A stretch of DNA of 64,000 nucleotides from contig NZ_CP048829.1 of assembly GCF_019355395.1 (NCBI RefSeq), positions 3,203,001-3,267,000 on the forward strand, written 5' to 3'. Below are positions 11,850 through 21,160 of this stretch, one piece after another. Under the pieces are notes generated by a model. It was not told the origin of the DNA. It saw only the letters and a list, made by a program, of their open reading frames with translations, and did not search any database. Source of the stretch: Chordicoccus furentiruminis. GTDB taxonomy: Bacteria; Bacillota; Clostridia; Lachnospirales; Lachnospiraceae. Position numbers and translations under genes: made by a program. Positions within the stretch are counted from its first letter, which is position 1. The number at the start of each line of letters is the position of its first letter.

Positions 11850-12128
11850 ATGTCAGACATAAAAGAACTTCGAAGTCGGATAGACCGGATCGATGCCGAA
11901 ATCCAGCGTCTCTTTGAGAAACGCATGGAAATCAGCGGAGAGATCGGTGCATGGAAGGCATCCTCCGGGATGCCCGTTTTCGATGCCGCCAGGGAAGAAG
12001 AACTGATCGCGGAGCTGAAAGGACGCGCATCCAGCCCGGAAAACGCGGAGGCCATCGAGACGCTGTACCGAACGGTATTTGAGGTGAGCCGCGAGCGGCA
12101 GCACCGTCTCGCCGGCCGGCAGCAGTAA
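11850..12128 (+). CDS. Chorismate mutase (AroQ-type)
   Basis: This small all-helical chorismate mutase converts chorismate to prephenate, the branch to phenylalanine and tyrosine. The 92-residue domain begins SDIKELRSRIDRIDAEIQRL and continues through RMEISGEIGAWK to a C-terminal helix, the usual AroQ monofunctional layout. Start is ambiguous: ATG 11850 gives the standard N-terminus but has no ribosome binding site and sits beside an extended -10. ATG 11790 adds 20 unrelated residues but has AAGG 5-6 nt before it. Chorismate synthase (aroC) lies 14 kb away, on the other strand. The gene is followed by ppx after 42 bp. Confidence 0.85.
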   Translation: MSDIKELRSRIDRIDAEIQRLFEKRMEISGEIGAWKASSGMPVFDAAREEELIAELKGRASSPENAEAIETLYRTVFEVSRERQHRLAGRQQ

Positions 12129-12170
12129 GCAGCAGAAGAATCTACCGGATACTGGAGGAAGACAATCATC

Positions 12171-13712
12171 ATGGCAGTTACAACCTTTGCCGCAATTGAC
12201 GTCGCGTCCTACGACGTCTCCATGGAGATTTTCGAGCTGTCGAAGAAAAACGGCATGAAATCTCTCACCCGGGTGCGGCAGAACATCGAGCTCGGCAAGG
12301 ATACCTATGCCCTCCGCAGAATTTCGATGGAGACGCTTCAGGCGCTGACGGGCATCCTGCTCGACTACCGGCGTCTCATGAAGGAATTCGGCGTCTCGGC
12401 CTACCGTGCCTGCGCCAAGTCCGCGATCCGGGACGCTGGGAACCGGCTTCTCGTGCTGGACCATATCAGGCGGAATACCGGAATCGAGATCGACGTGCTC
12501 TCGAATTCCGAGCAGCGCTTTCTCGGCTACAAGTCCATCGCGGCAAAGGGCGAGGAATTTCAGCGGTTCATCCAGAAGGGCACGGCGATCATCGACGTGG
12601 GCGGCGGCAGCACCCAGCTGTCCCTGTTCGATCACGACGCGCTGGTGATGACCCAGAATATTCCGCTTGGGTCCCTCCGTGTGCGGGAGCGCCTTGCCTC
12701 CTTCACCCGCGAAACCGTCCACTATGACCAGCTGGTCGCCCAGCTTGTACACAAGGATCTCCTGAATATCCGGAACATGTATCTGAAGGACCGGAAGATC
12801 CGGAACATTATCCTCGTCGGCGACTACTTCACGAACCTGATCTTCGAGAACCGGAACGACCTGAACAAGACCGAGACGAAGGCTGAATTCATGGAATGGT
12901 ACAACCATGTGGTCTCGAGCTCACCGCGGGAGATTGCGGAGGAGATGGGGATCTCGGCGGCTATGTCCTCGGTTCTGATTCCGACCGCTACGGTCTACCG
13001 GATGCTGATCGAAGAGCTGGATGTTGAGACGATCTGGCTTCCCGGCATCCAGCTCACCGACGGCATCGCCTACGATTACGGTCTCAGGCAGAAGATCATC
13101 CGGTCGACTCATGACTTCAACCGGGACATTCTGATGGCGGCGAAGAACAGCGCGAAGCGCTTCGGAAGCTACCGTCCGCATAACGAGAAACTGATGGAGG
13201 CGGCGGACGCCGTCTTCGATGTGGTGAAGAAGCAGGCGGGTCTCGACGAGAGAGCGCGGCTTCTGCTCCGCGTAGCCTGTCATCTTCACGACTGCGGAAA
13301 ATACATCAGCATGGTCAATGTAGCGGACTGTTCCTACCACATCATCATGTCCACCGAGATCATCGGATTGTCCGACCGGGAGAGACGCATCATCGCCAAC
13401 GTGGTGCACTACAACACGGAGCCTCTGGATGACATGCAGCATGAGGAGGAAACAGAGGGCCTTGCTGATACGGACTATATGCTGGTTCAGCAGCTGGTTT
13501 CAATCCTGAGAGTCGCCAACAGTCTTGACCAGAGCTATCGTCAGAAGGTCGAGCGGCTCCGCGTGGCAAAGCGCGAAGGCGAGCTGATCGTAACCGTGGA
13601 CGTGAACAGCGACTATACCTTCGAGCGTGGGATCTTCGGCGAAAACGTGGATCTGTTTCAGGAGATCTTCGATCTGCGCCCGGTGCTGAAAGTCAGATAT
13701 CTGAGGGGATGA
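12171..13712 (+). CDS. ppx: Exopolyphosphatase, Ppx/GppA family with HD domain
   Basis: Ppx releases phosphate from the end of polyphosphate (some relatives hydrolyse pppGpp). The 513-residue protein has two actin-like ATPase lobes: FAAIDVASYDVSMEIF forms the first phosphate loop, and IIDVGGGSTQLSLF the second. The C-terminal third is an HD-type helical domain with LRVACHLHDCGKYI. Opening with DVASYDV rather than the usual DIGSNS is a subfamily feature often seen in Clostridia. It lies 4 bp upstream of polyphosphate kinase, so synthesis and breakdown of polyphosphate are expressed together. GppA-like activity cannot be excluded. Confidence 0.9.
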   Translation: MAVTTFAAIDVASYDVSMEIFELSKKNGMKSLTRVRQNIELGKDTYALRRISMETLQALTGILLDYRRLMKEFGVSAYRACAKSAIRDAGNRLLVLDHIRRNTGIEIDVLSNSEQRFLGYKSIAAKGEEFQRFIQKGTAIIDVGGGSTQLSLFDHDALVMTQNIPLGSLRVRERLASFTRETVHYDQLVAQLVHKDLLNIRNMYLKDRKIRNIILVGDYFTNLIFENRNDLNKTETKAEFMEWYNHVVSSSPREIAEEMGISAAMSSVLIPTATVYRMLIEELDVETIWLPGIQLTDGIAYDYGLRQKIIRSTHDFNRDILMAAKNSAKRFGSYRPHNEKLMEAADAVFDVVKKQAGLDERARLLLRVACHLHDCGKYISMVNVADCSYHIIMSTEIIGLSDRERRIIANVVHYNTEPLDDMQHEEETEGLADTDYMLVQQLVSILRVANSLDQSYRQKVERLRVAKREGELIVTVDVNSDYTFERGIFGENVDLFQEIFDLRPVLKVRYLRG

Positions 13713-13716
13713 GAAT

Positions 13717-16002
13717 ATGACACAGAAGGAATCGGGACGGCCGGCGGCCGCCCCGGAGACAGAGAACAGAAAGAACGGAAAGACGGCCGCGGTCCGCACA
13801 CCGGATTTCGGCGCGCCGGAAAATTTCTACAACCGCGAGCTGTCCTGGCTGAAATTCGACGCCCGCTGCCTGAGCGAAGCGAGGGATACAAAAATCGTCC
13901 CGCTGTTTGAGCGTCTGAAGTTTCTCTCGATTACCGCATCGAATCTGGATGAATTCTTTATGGTCCGGATCGCTTCGCTGAAGGATCAGGTGCACGCCGG
14001 CTTCAAGGGGACGGACATCGCCGGCATGACGCCGGAGCAGCAGCTCGATGCGCTGAGTGCAAGTGTGCACGAGTTCGTCCGGGATCAGTACAGCACCCTG
14101 AACCGGTCTCTGATTCCGGCCCTGTCAAAGGCGGGGCTTTCCGTCGTGCTCCGCTATGAGAATCTGACGGAGATGCAGAGCCGGTTTCTTGACCGGTACT
14201 TTGAGACGGAGATCTATCCGGTCCTGACGCCGATGGCGATGGACTCCTCCCGCCCGTTCCCGCTGATCCGGAACAAGACGCTGAACATCGGTGCGCTGAT
14301 TTCGGCGAAGCCGACGGAAGGACTCGCCCAGAAGACAGGAAAGAAAAAGAGAAAGAAGGAAGAACTGGAATTCGCGACGGTTCAGGTTCCGTCCGTTCTG
14401 CCCCGTGTGGTTACCCTTCCTGACGCGGAGGACGGATCAAAGGCCGTGATCCTTCTGGAGGAGGTCATCCGGAAATACATCGACCGTCTGTTTGAGCACT
14501 ATCATGTGATCTGCACATGCCCGTACCGGGTGATGCGGAATGCGGATCTGACCATCGACGAGGAGGAGGCGGAGGACCTGCTCATCGAGATCCAGAAGCA
14601 GCTGAAGAAGAGGCAGTGGGGTGAGGTGATCCGTCTGGAAGTGGCCGATGACATCGACGGCCGGCTGCTCGCGATCCTGAAGAAGGAATTCGCGATCACC
14701 GATCCGGATCTCTACTATATCAGCGGACCGCTCGATCTCACGTTCTGCATGAAACTGTACGGTCTTTCCGGTTTTGAGCAGTACAAGACGCCTGCCTACA
14801 CGCCGGCGCCGGTCCGGGAGTTCGCGGAGACGCCTGACCTCTTCGAAGCAATCCGGAAGCAGGACATACTCGTGCATCACCCGTACATGAGCTTTGATCC
14901 GGTGGTCAACTTTGTCCGTCAGGCCTCAAAGGATCCCCAGGTGCTGGCGATCAAGCAGACCCTCTACCGTGTCAGCGGCAATTCGCCGATCATCCACGCG
15001 CTGGCGCAGGCTGCCGATAACGGGAAGCAGGTGACCGTGCTGGTCGAGCTGAAGGCCCGTTTTGATGAAGAGCACAACATCGCATGGGCGAAGACGCTGG
15101 AAAAGGCGGGATGCCATGTGATCTACGGCCTCGTCGGCCTCAAGGTACACAGCAAGATCACGATGGTGGTACGCCGGGAGGAGGACGGCATCCGGCGGTA
15201 CGTCCATCTCGGCACCGGCAACTACAACGATTCCACAGCCCGGCTGTACACCGACCTCGGTCTTTTTACCTGTGACGAGGCGATCGGAGAGGATGCGACT
15301 GCCGTCTTCAACATGCTGTCCGGCTATTCGGAACCGGACCGCTGGTACAAGCTGCTGGTTGCGCCGATCTGGATGAAGAACGAGTTCCTTCGGATGATCG
15401 AACGGGAAGCCGTTCACGCGAAGGAGGGACGGCCCGCCTTCATCAAAGCCAAGATGAATTCGCTCTGTGACCCGGCCGTCATCCGCGCACTCTACGAAGC
15501 GTCGGCGGCCGGTGTGGAGATCGACCTGCTGGTGCGCGGCATCTGCTGTCTCAAAGTCGGCATACCCGGCGTGTCGGAGCATATCCGTGTCCGTTCCATC
15601 GTGGGCAATTTCCTTGAGCACTCGCGGATTTTCTGGTTCCACAACAACGGCGACGATGAAATTTTCATGGGCTCCGCCGACTGGATGCCGCGAAATCTTG
15701 ACAAGCGGGTGGAAATCGTATTCCCGGTCGAGCAGGAGAATCTCCGGAAGGAGGTCTGCCACATCCTTGACACAGAGTTCGAGGACAACGTGAAAGCACA
15801 TGTGCTGATGCCGGACGGAAGCTACGAGAAGCCGGACAAGAGGGGACGGGTTCTTGTCAATTCGCAGGAGCAGTTTATGGAGGAGGCCTGGTCGCGCGTA
15901 CCGAAGCCTCACAAGCCCGTTGAGGAGAGACGGTTCGTTCCCGCCGAGCCCATCGAGGCGGATTCAGAAGAAGAAAGGGAAATCGGAGAAGAGCATGTAT
16001 GA
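13717..16002 (+). CDS. ppk1: Polyphosphate kinase 1
   Basis: Ppk1 polymerises the gamma phosphate of ATP into polyphosphate. The 761-residue protein has the N and H domains (FYNRELSWLKFDARCL), then two phospholipase D-like C domains. The first carries KVHSKITMVVRRE with the autophosphorylated histidine and GTGNYNDSTARLYTD. The second carries HSRIFWFHNNGDDEIFMGSADWM. A basic low-complexity N-terminal extension of about 30 residues and a KKKRKKEE insertion near residue 210 are extra to the core. It is 4 bp after ppx and overlaps glf by 8 bp, so the three genes form one transcription unit. Confidence 0.96.
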   Translation: MTQKESGRPAAAPETENRKNGKTAAVRTPDFGAPENFYNRELSWLKFDARCLSEARDTKIVPLFERLKFLSITASNLDEFFMVRIASLKDQVHAGFKGTDIAGMTPEQQLDALSASVHEFVRDQYSTLNRSLIPALSKAGLSVVLRYENLTEMQSRFLDRYFETEIYPVLTPMAMDSSRPFPLIRNKTLNIGALISAKPTEGLAQKTGKKKRKKEELEFATVQVPSVLPRVVTLPDAEDGSKAVILLEEVIRKYIDRLFEHYHVICTCPYRVMRNADLTIDEEEAEDLLIEIQKQLKKRQWGEVIRLEVADDIDGRLLAILKKEFAITDPDLYYISGPLDLTFCMKLYGLSGFEQYKTPAYTPAPVREFAETPDLFEAIRKQDILVHHPYMSFDPVVNFVRQASKDPQVLAIKQTLYRVSGNSPIIHALAQAADNGKQVTVLVELKARFDEEHNIAWAKTLEKAGCHVIYGLVGLKVHSKITMVVRREEDGIRRYVHLGTGNYNDSTARLYTDLGLFTCDEAIGEDATAVFNMLSGYSEPDRWYKLLVAPIWMKNEFLRMIEREAVHAKEGRPAFIKAKMNSLCDPAVIRALYEASAAGVEIDLLVRGICCLKVGIPGVSEHIRVRSIVGNFLEHSRIFWFHNNGDDEIFMGSADWMPRNLDKRVEIVFPVEQENLRKEVCHILDTEFEDNVKAHVLMPDGSYEKPDKRGRVLVNSQEQFMEEAWSRVPKPHKPVEERRFVPAEPIEADSEEEREIGEEHV

Positions 16003-17092
16003 TTATCTGATCGTCGGAGCGGGGCTCTACGGCGCCGTCTTCGCACAGGAAGCCATGAGACACGGAAAGTCCGTCCTCGTGATCGACCGCCGGCCTCACA
16101 TTGCCGGCAATATCTACTGCGCCGAGGAGGAGGGGATCCTGATCCATCGCTACGGTGCGCATATCTTCCACACCTCCGATGAGAAGGTATGGGCGTATGT
16201 GAACCGGTTCGCGGAGTTCAATCATTTCATCAACAGTCCCATCGCGGTCTACGGAGACGAGACCTACAACCTCCCCTTCAACATGAATACCTTCTCGAGG
16301 ATGTGGAGCATCCGTACGCCGGCCGAAGCGAAGAAAATCATCGCGGATCAGATCGCGGAGCTTGGCATCGGCGAGCCGAAAAACCTCGAGGAGCAGGCGC
16401 TGAAACTGGTCGGGCGCGATGTCTACGAGAAACTGATCAAAGGGTACACGGAGAAGCAGTGGGGACGCCCGTGCAGCGAGCTCCCGGCCTTCATCATCCG
16501 GCGGCTGCCGCTTCGCTTCACCTATGACAACAACTACTTCCGCGATCCGCATCAGGGGATTCCGACGGAAGGGTATACAACGCTTGCGGAGCGGCTCCTT
16601 GAGGGCGCGGAGATCCGGCTGAACACGGATTTCCGGACGCTCAGGGATTCCGCCGTCTCGCTCGCGAAAAAGGTCGTTTACACCGGTCCGGTCGATGAAT
16701 ATTTTGATTTCCGCTTCGGCCATCTGGAGTACCGGAGCGTCCGGTTCGAGGACGAGCATCTGAATACGGACAATTATCAGGGAAATGCAGTTGTCAACTA
16801 CACCGCCTCCTCTGTTCCCTTCACGAGAATCATCGAGCACAAGCATTTCGCCTTCGGAACTCAGCCCACGACGATCATATCGAGGGAATATCCGAGCGAG
16901 TGGAAGCCGGGCGCGGAACCGTACTATCCGATCAACAACGAGCGGAACAATGAACTGTACGGACGCTACCGGGAGCTGGCGGAAAAAGAGAACGGCGTGA
17001 TTTTCGGAGGCCGTCTCGGCACATACAGATACTACGACATGGACAAGGTCATCGCGGCCTGCCTTACGGATACGGAGAAAGAATTTGGCTGA
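15995..17092 (+). CDS. glf: UDP-galactopyranose mutase
   Basis: Glf is an FAD enzyme that interconverts UDP-galactopyranose and UDP-galactofuranose for cell-surface glycans. ATG 15995 begins directly with the Rossmann motif IVGAGLYGAVFAQEA. RRPHIAGNIYC, RYGAHIFHTSDEKVW and YNLPFNMNTFSRMW are hallmark stretches. The family arginine is in RIIEHKHF, and FGGRLGTYRYYDMD is near the C-terminus. Length is 365 residues, as usual. The start lies inside the last codons of ppk1 and the stop overlaps the TTG start of guaD. No other cell-wall glycan gene is adjacent, so the functional link to polyphosphate genes is unclear. Confidence 0.96.
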   Translation: MYDYLIVGAGLYGAVFAQEAMRHGKSVLVIDRRPHIAGNIYCAEEEGILIHRYGAHIFHTSDEKVWAYVNRFAEFNHFINSPIAVYGDETYNLPFNMNTFSRMWSIRTPAEAKKIIADQIAELGIGEPKNLEEQALKLVGRDVYEKLIKGYTEKQWGRPCSELPAFIIRRLPLRFTYDNNYFRDPHQGIPTEGYTTLAERLLEGAEIRLNTDFRTLRDSAVSLAKKVVYTGPVDEYFDFRFGHLEYRSVRFEDEHLNTDNYQGNAVVNYTASSVPFTRIIEHKHFAFGTQPTTIISREYPSEWKPGAEPYYPINNERNNELYGRYRELAEKENGVIFGGRLGTYRYYDMDKVIAACLTDTEKEFG

Positions 17093-18353
17093 TTTTGCAC
17101 TTCACGGAGCGGTCCTCACGAGCGAGGACCGTTTTCATCTGAAAGAATATGAGGATGCGTATGTGGTCTGCGAGCACGGACGCTGCGCCGGCGTCTTTGA
17201 GACGCTGCCGCCGAAGTACGCTTCCCTTCCTGTGGAAGATTTCTGGGACAAACTGATCATTCCCGGACTGGTCGATCTGCATACGCACGCGCCGCAGTTC
17301 GCCTTCCGGGGAACCGGCGGCGATCTGGAGCTGCTGGATTGGCTGAATGCCTGCGCGTTTCCGGAGGAGAAAGCATACGGAGATCTGGACTACGCGGAAC
17401 GGGCCTACGACTGCTTCGTCGAGGACCTCTACATCGGGGCGACGACACGGGCCTGCGTTTTCGGGACGAAGCACAGGAAAGCGACCGCCGGTCTGATGGA
17501 GATGCTGGACGAGACCGGCCTTGTCACCTTTGTCGGCAAAGTCAATATGGACCGGAACGTGCCGGAGGACTATGTGGAGACCACGGAGGAGTCCGTCGCA
17601 GAGACAAAGAAGTGGCTGGGTCATGTGCGACGGATGAACCTGAGGCACACCTCGCCGATCATCACGCCCCGTTTCACCCCTTCCTGCAGCCGTCCGCTGA
17701 TGGAGGAGCTGGGGCGGATCGCGGAAAAACTGGATCTTTCCGTGCAGTCTCATCTCTCCGAAAATCAGGATGAGATCGAGTGGGTGAAAAAGCTGGAGCC
17801 GGACTGCCGCTGCTATGCGGAGACGTATGACCGGGCGGGCCTTCTGCGCAAGGAACGCACCGTGATGGCCCACTGTGTCTGGTCGGACGAGGAGGAACTT
17901 GCGCTTCTGAAGAACCGCGGCGTCGTGATCGCCCACTGCCCGGGATCGAACATCAACGTCCGGTCCGGCGCGGCGCCTGTGTCGAAATACCTCGATATGG
18001 GGCTTAAGGTGGGACTCGGAAGCGATGTGGCCGGCGGTCCTTCTTCCTCGATGTTCGCGGCCATGCGGGACGCGGTCACGGTATCAAAGCTCCGGTGGCG
18101 GCTGACGGATCAGTCCGTGCGCCCGCTGACCTTTCCCGAGGTCTTCTATATGGCGACGATGGGCGGCGGCGCGTTTTTCGGAAAAGTCGGCGCGTTTCTC
18201 GAGGGCTACGAATTCGACGCGGTGGTGCTGGACGACGAGAATCTGCAGACAATCCGCGCGTTCTCACCGGCCGAACGGGCGGAGCGCCTGATGTATCTGA
18301 TGGACGACCGGAACGTCACGGGCAAGTATGTGCAGGGCCGAAAGCTCTACTAA
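17085..18353 (+). CDS. guaD: Guanine deaminase
   Basis: GuaD is a zinc amidohydrolase that converts guanine to xanthine and ammonia. The 422-residue TIM-barrel enzyme shows GLVDLHTHAPQFAFRG (metal histidines 66 and 68), SHLSENQDEIEWV, the later AHCVWSD histidine, and the catalytic aspartate in GLGSDVAGG. The start is TTG 17085 (GGAG about 8 nt upstream), overlapping the glf stop by 8 bp; no ATG lies in a suitable place. The product xanthine would feed a xanthine dehydrogenase. None is in this window, but the yqeB-yqeC-mocA maturation genes lie 2 kb downstream. Confidence 0.92.
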   Translation: MADFALHGAVLTSEDRFHLKEYEDAYVVCEHGRCAGVFETLPPKYASLPVEDFWDKLIIPGLVDLHTHAPQFAFRGTGGDLELLDWLNACAFPEEKAYGDLDYAERAYDCFVEDLYIGATTRACVFGTKHRKATAGLMEMLDETGLVTFVGKVNMDRNVPEDYVETTEESVAETKKWLGHVRRMNLRHTSPIITPRFTPSCSRPLMEELGRIAEKLDLSVQSHLSENQDEIEWVKKLEPDCRCYAETYDRAGLLRKERTVMAHCVWSDEEELALLKNRGVVIAHCPGSNINVRSGAAPVSKYLDMGLKVGLGSDVAGGPSSSMFAAMRDAVTVSKLRWRLTDQSVRPLTFPEVFYMATMGGGAFFGKVGAFLEGYEFDAVVLDDENLQTIRAFSPAERAERLMYLMDDRNVTGKYVQGRKLY

Positions 18354-18401
18354 AATCTCCCGTATTGTGCTACACTGGCACATAAAAGGAGAGGCATACA
18401 G

Positions 18402-19040
18402 ATGGAATTCAGAAAACGCGAACCGAAAAAAAAGGAAGAAGGTCCGGATCTCCAGCAGAAAATGCTGAACTGGCCCGACTGCTACTATCGCGAGCGCGAG
18501 CCGCGGATCCGGAAGCAGCTCCTCGATGAGGCGGACCGGCAGCATCTGACGCCGGAGGACAACGGGATGCGGAGAAAGCTGTTTACGCTCCGTTACGGTG
18601 ACGGAAAGCTGACAGGCGAATCCGTTCCGGACAATTATATCAAGGCATGGATCGAGATGCGCTTCCTGTCTCAGAACGGAGGATGCGGCCTCTTCTCGAA
18701 AGGTCCGAATCCGAAGAAGATCCGGAAGCTTTTCGAGTCGATCGGATACTACGATGCCGCAGACCAGAGCGAGCGGAACCTGTTATACCAGGAATTCTAT
18801 CATCTCGGCATGCTTTATATCGCTCTCTGCCAGGAGGACAAGCAGTACAACACGGTGGTTCTCGGATTCGGACGGATCTCGGAGGATTCGCAGGCGAGAA
18901 AAATCGCGGGCGAGTTCCGGACCGTAGCCCGAGACGTTCCCGAGGCGTACCATATGTCGGAGGAACTGGAGCTTTTTTCACGGGCCGTGTCGGACGCCTA
19001 CCGGGACATGTTCCCCGACTACGCCGATCTCCTTGACTGA
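18402..19040 (+). CDS. Conserved hypothetical protein of 212 residues
   Basis: I do not recognise an assigned function; it resembles an uncharacterised family seen in Lachnospiraceae (possibly DUF6553, not verifiable here). The protein is soluble, highly charged and mostly helical, opening with a KREPKKKEE stretch. It has no signal peptide or membrane segment. Conserved-looking islands are LTPEDNGMRRKLFTLRY, WIEMRFLSQN, and a C-terminal LGFGRISEDSQARKIA. A good AAAGGAGAGG ribosome binding site precedes ATG 18402, and codon use matches its neighbours, so it is a real gene. Its last bases contain the serC promoter. Function unknown. Confidence 0.8.
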   Translation: MEFRKREPKKKEEGPDLQQKMLNWPDCYYREREPRIRKQLLDEADRQHLTPEDNGMRRKLFTLRYGDGKLTGESVPDNYIKAWIEMRFLSQNGGCGLFSKGPNPKKIRKLFESIGYYDAADQSERNLLYQEFYHLGMLYIALCQEDKQYNTVVLGFGRISEDSQARKIAGEFRTVARDVPEAYHMSEELELFSRAVSDAYRDMFPDYADLLD

Positions 19041-19062
19041 AGATTTCGCGCGATGCTATCAT
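19033..19062 (+). promoter_or_regulatory. Promoter of serC
   Basis: TTGACT (19033-19038), an 18-bp spacer and TATCAT (19057-19062) lie 54 bp before the serC start and overlap the final codons of the preceding gene. Confidence 0.6.
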
Positions 19063-19116
19063 GAAAACAGGAAACAGCGGGCGTCGGCCCGCATGTGCGT
19101 AAAGGAGGAGAAAAGA

Positions 19117-20205
19117 ATGCTGGATGGTAGAATCTACAACTTTTCGGCCGGTCCGTCAATGCTGCCGGAACCGGTGCTCTTGAAGGTGCAGCAGGAACTG
19201 CTCAACTGCGGCGGATCCGGTATGTCCGTGCTGGAGATGAGCCACCGCTCCAAGGTCTTCGATGACATCATCAACGAGGCGGTACAGGACGTGAAGGATG
19301 TGCTGAACGTGCCGGACAACTACAAGATTCTGTTCCTTCACGGCGGCGCGTCCGGTATGTTCGCGGCGATTCCGATGAATCTCGGGGGCAGGAGCGGATC
19401 AGCCGACTACATCGTCAGCGGCAATTTCTCCGGTCAGGCTCTGAAAGAAGCGAAAAAGTATCTGAAGGATGCCCGCAACGCCGGTTCCTCCGAGGCGGAC
19501 CATTTCAATCATATTCCGCGGCAGGACGAGCTGACGCTGAATCCGGACGCGGATTATGTCCATGTCTGCTGGAACAACACGATCTTCGGAACGACATACA
19601 AGTACATTCCGGATACCGGAAATGTGCCGCTGGTGGCCGATATGTCCTCCAGCATCATGTCCGAGCCCGTGGATGTCTCGAAGTTTGCCATGATCTACGC
19701 CGGCGTGCAGAAGAATCTGGCGCCCGCCGGTCTCGCCCTTGTCATCATCCGCGAGGATCTGCTCGGGCATGAGATGGGCATCACGCCGAAAATCTGGAAT
19801 TTCAAGACCGAGGCGGAGAAGAATTCGATGCTCAACACACCGGCCACCTTCCAGATCTACATGGTCAAGATGGTCATCGATTATCTGAAAGAACAGGGCG
19901 GACTCGAGGCGATGAAGCGCCGCAACATCGAGAAGGCCAGGATCCTCTACGACTATCTCGATTCCCAGGACTTCTACAAGACTTCTGTCAATCCGGCGGA
20001 TCGCTCGATGATGAACGTCACATTCCGGACAGGAGACGATGAGCTGGACAAAGAGTTTGTCGCCGGGCAGGCGGCGCACGGCTTCTCCAACCTGAAGGGG
20101 CACCGTCTCGTCGGAGGCATGCGCGCTTCAATCTACAACGCGATGCCGAAGGAAGGCGTCGAGGCGCTGGTGGAATACATGAAAGAGTTTGCCGCCGCGC
20201 ACTGA
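19117..20205 (+). CDS. serC: Phosphoserine aminotransferase
   Basis: SerC is a PLP enzyme that makes 3-phosphoserine from 3-phosphohydroxypyruvate (serine synthesis, also pyridoxal phosphate synthesis). ATG 19117 follows AAAGGAGG and opens with the family start YNFSAGPSMLPEPVL. The 362 residues include MSHRSKVFDDII, LFLHGGASGMFAAIP and the PLP-lysine region YAGVQKNLAPAGLALVI. The C-terminal GHRLVGGMRASIYNAM carries the phosphate-binding arginine. The gene has its own promoter and strong terminator. No serA or serB is adjacent. Confidence 0.97.
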   Translation: MLDGRIYNFSAGPSMLPEPVLLKVQQELLNCGGSGMSVLEMSHRSKVFDDIINEAVQDVKDVLNVPDNYKILFLHGGASGMFAAIPMNLGGRSGSADYIVSGNFSGQALKEAKKYLKDARNAGSSEADHFNHIPRQDELTLNPDADYVHVCWNNTIFGTTYKYIPDTGNVPLVADMSSSIMSEPVDVSKFAMIYAGVQKNLAPAGLALVIIREDLLGHEMGITPKIWNFKTEAEKNSMLNTPATFQIYMVKMVIDYLKEQGGLEAMKRRNIEKARILYDYLDSQDFYKTSVNPADRSMMNVTFRTGDDELDKEFVAGQAAHGFSNLKGHRLVGGMRASIYNAMPKEGVEALVEYMKEFAAAH

Positions 20206-20274
20206 CGCGGGCGGCCCGCAGGTGACGCAAAAACGGACGGACAGCGCAATATGCCGACAGCGGCTGCGTTTTCA

Positions 20275-20319
20275 GGCACGGACGGCGCGGCGATGAGCCG
20301 CGCCGTCCGTGCCTTTTTT
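20275..20319 (+). terminator. Rho-independent terminator of serC
   Basis: A perfect 16-bp stem (20275-20290 with 20298-20313), 7-nt loop and six Ts (20314-20319). It lies only 26 bp before yqeB. Confidence 0.92.
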
Positions 20320-20344
20320 ATAAGAGAGAGGTGCAGACTGAAAT

Positions 20345-21160
20345 ATGAGACCGATCGTAGTGCGAGGGGCCGGAGATCTGGCGACGGGAACGATCATTCG
20401 TCTCAGCCGGGCCGGATACAGCGTGATTACGCTGGAATGCGGCCGGCCGACGGCAATCCGCAGGGAGGCGGCCTTCTGTGAGGCAGTCTATCAGGGCAGT
20501 AAGACGGTGGAAGGACTGACCTGCGTCCGCGCCGGTACGCCGGAGGCGGCGCTTGCCGCTGTGACGCCGGAGAATCCGCAGCTTCTGATCGATGAAAACG
20601 GCTCGTCCATTCCGGTTCTGAGGCCTGACGTTCTGGTCGACGCGGTCATTGCCAAGCGGAACGTGGGCACAAGAATGGACATGGCTCCCCTCACGGTCGC
20701 CCTTGGCCCCGGGTTCACCGCAGGCCGCGACGTGCACGCCGTCATCGAGACGATGAGGGGACACGATCTCGGACGGATCATCCGGGACGGAAGCGCGCTG
20801 TCCAACACCGGCGTACCCGGACTGATCGCCGGATTCGGGCGGGAACGGGTGATCCATGCCCCGGCGTCCGGGCGGCTCCATACGCTGCATGCGATCGGCG
20901 ATCTTGTCAGAAAAGGAGAGGCGATCGCGTGGATCGAACGGGACGGCGGCGGACGGACGGAGGTCCCGGCCTCTCTCAGCGGCGTGCTGCGGGGCATTCT
21001 TCCGGACGGCTTCGATACGCCGGAGGGCATGAAGATGGCGGATATCGATCCGAGGGCGGAGCAGCGGAAGAACTGCTGCACGGTCTCGGACAAGGCAAGG
21101 TGCATCGCCGGAAGCGTGCTGGAGCTGGTCTGCGCTTTTGAGCATCATCATGTGTCCTGA
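20345..21160 (+). CDS. yqeB: Selenium-dependent molybdenum hydroxylase maturation protein YqeB
   Basis: This belongs to the YqeB/EF2563 family, found with selenium-dependent molybdenum hydroxylases (for example labile-selenium xanthine dehydrogenase); the exact biochemical step is not established. The 271-residue protein opens with VVRGAGDLATGTIIRLSRAG, a nucleotide-binding-like glycine pattern. It has PLTVALGPGFTAGRDVHAVIET in the middle and a lipoyl-like C-terminal part (HAPASGRLHTLHAIGDLVRKGE). It follows the serC terminator by only 26 bp with no clear promoter, so expression may depend on read-through or on a promoter I cannot see. It is followed by yqeC and mocA, the normal genetic partners. 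Confidence 0.9.
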   Translation: MRPIVVRGAGDLATGTIIRLSRAGYSVITLECGRPTAIRREAAFCEAVYQGSKTVEGLTCVRAGTPEAALAAVTPENPQLLIDENGSSIPVLRPDVLVDAVIAKRNVGTRMDMAPLTVALGPGFTAGRDVHAVIETMRGHDLGRIIRDGSALSNTGVPGLIAGFGRERVIHAPASGRLHTLHAIGDLVRKGEAIAWIERDGGGRTEVPASLSGVLRGILPDGFDTPEGMKMADIDPRAEQRKNCCTVSDKARCIAGSVLELVCAFEHHHVS

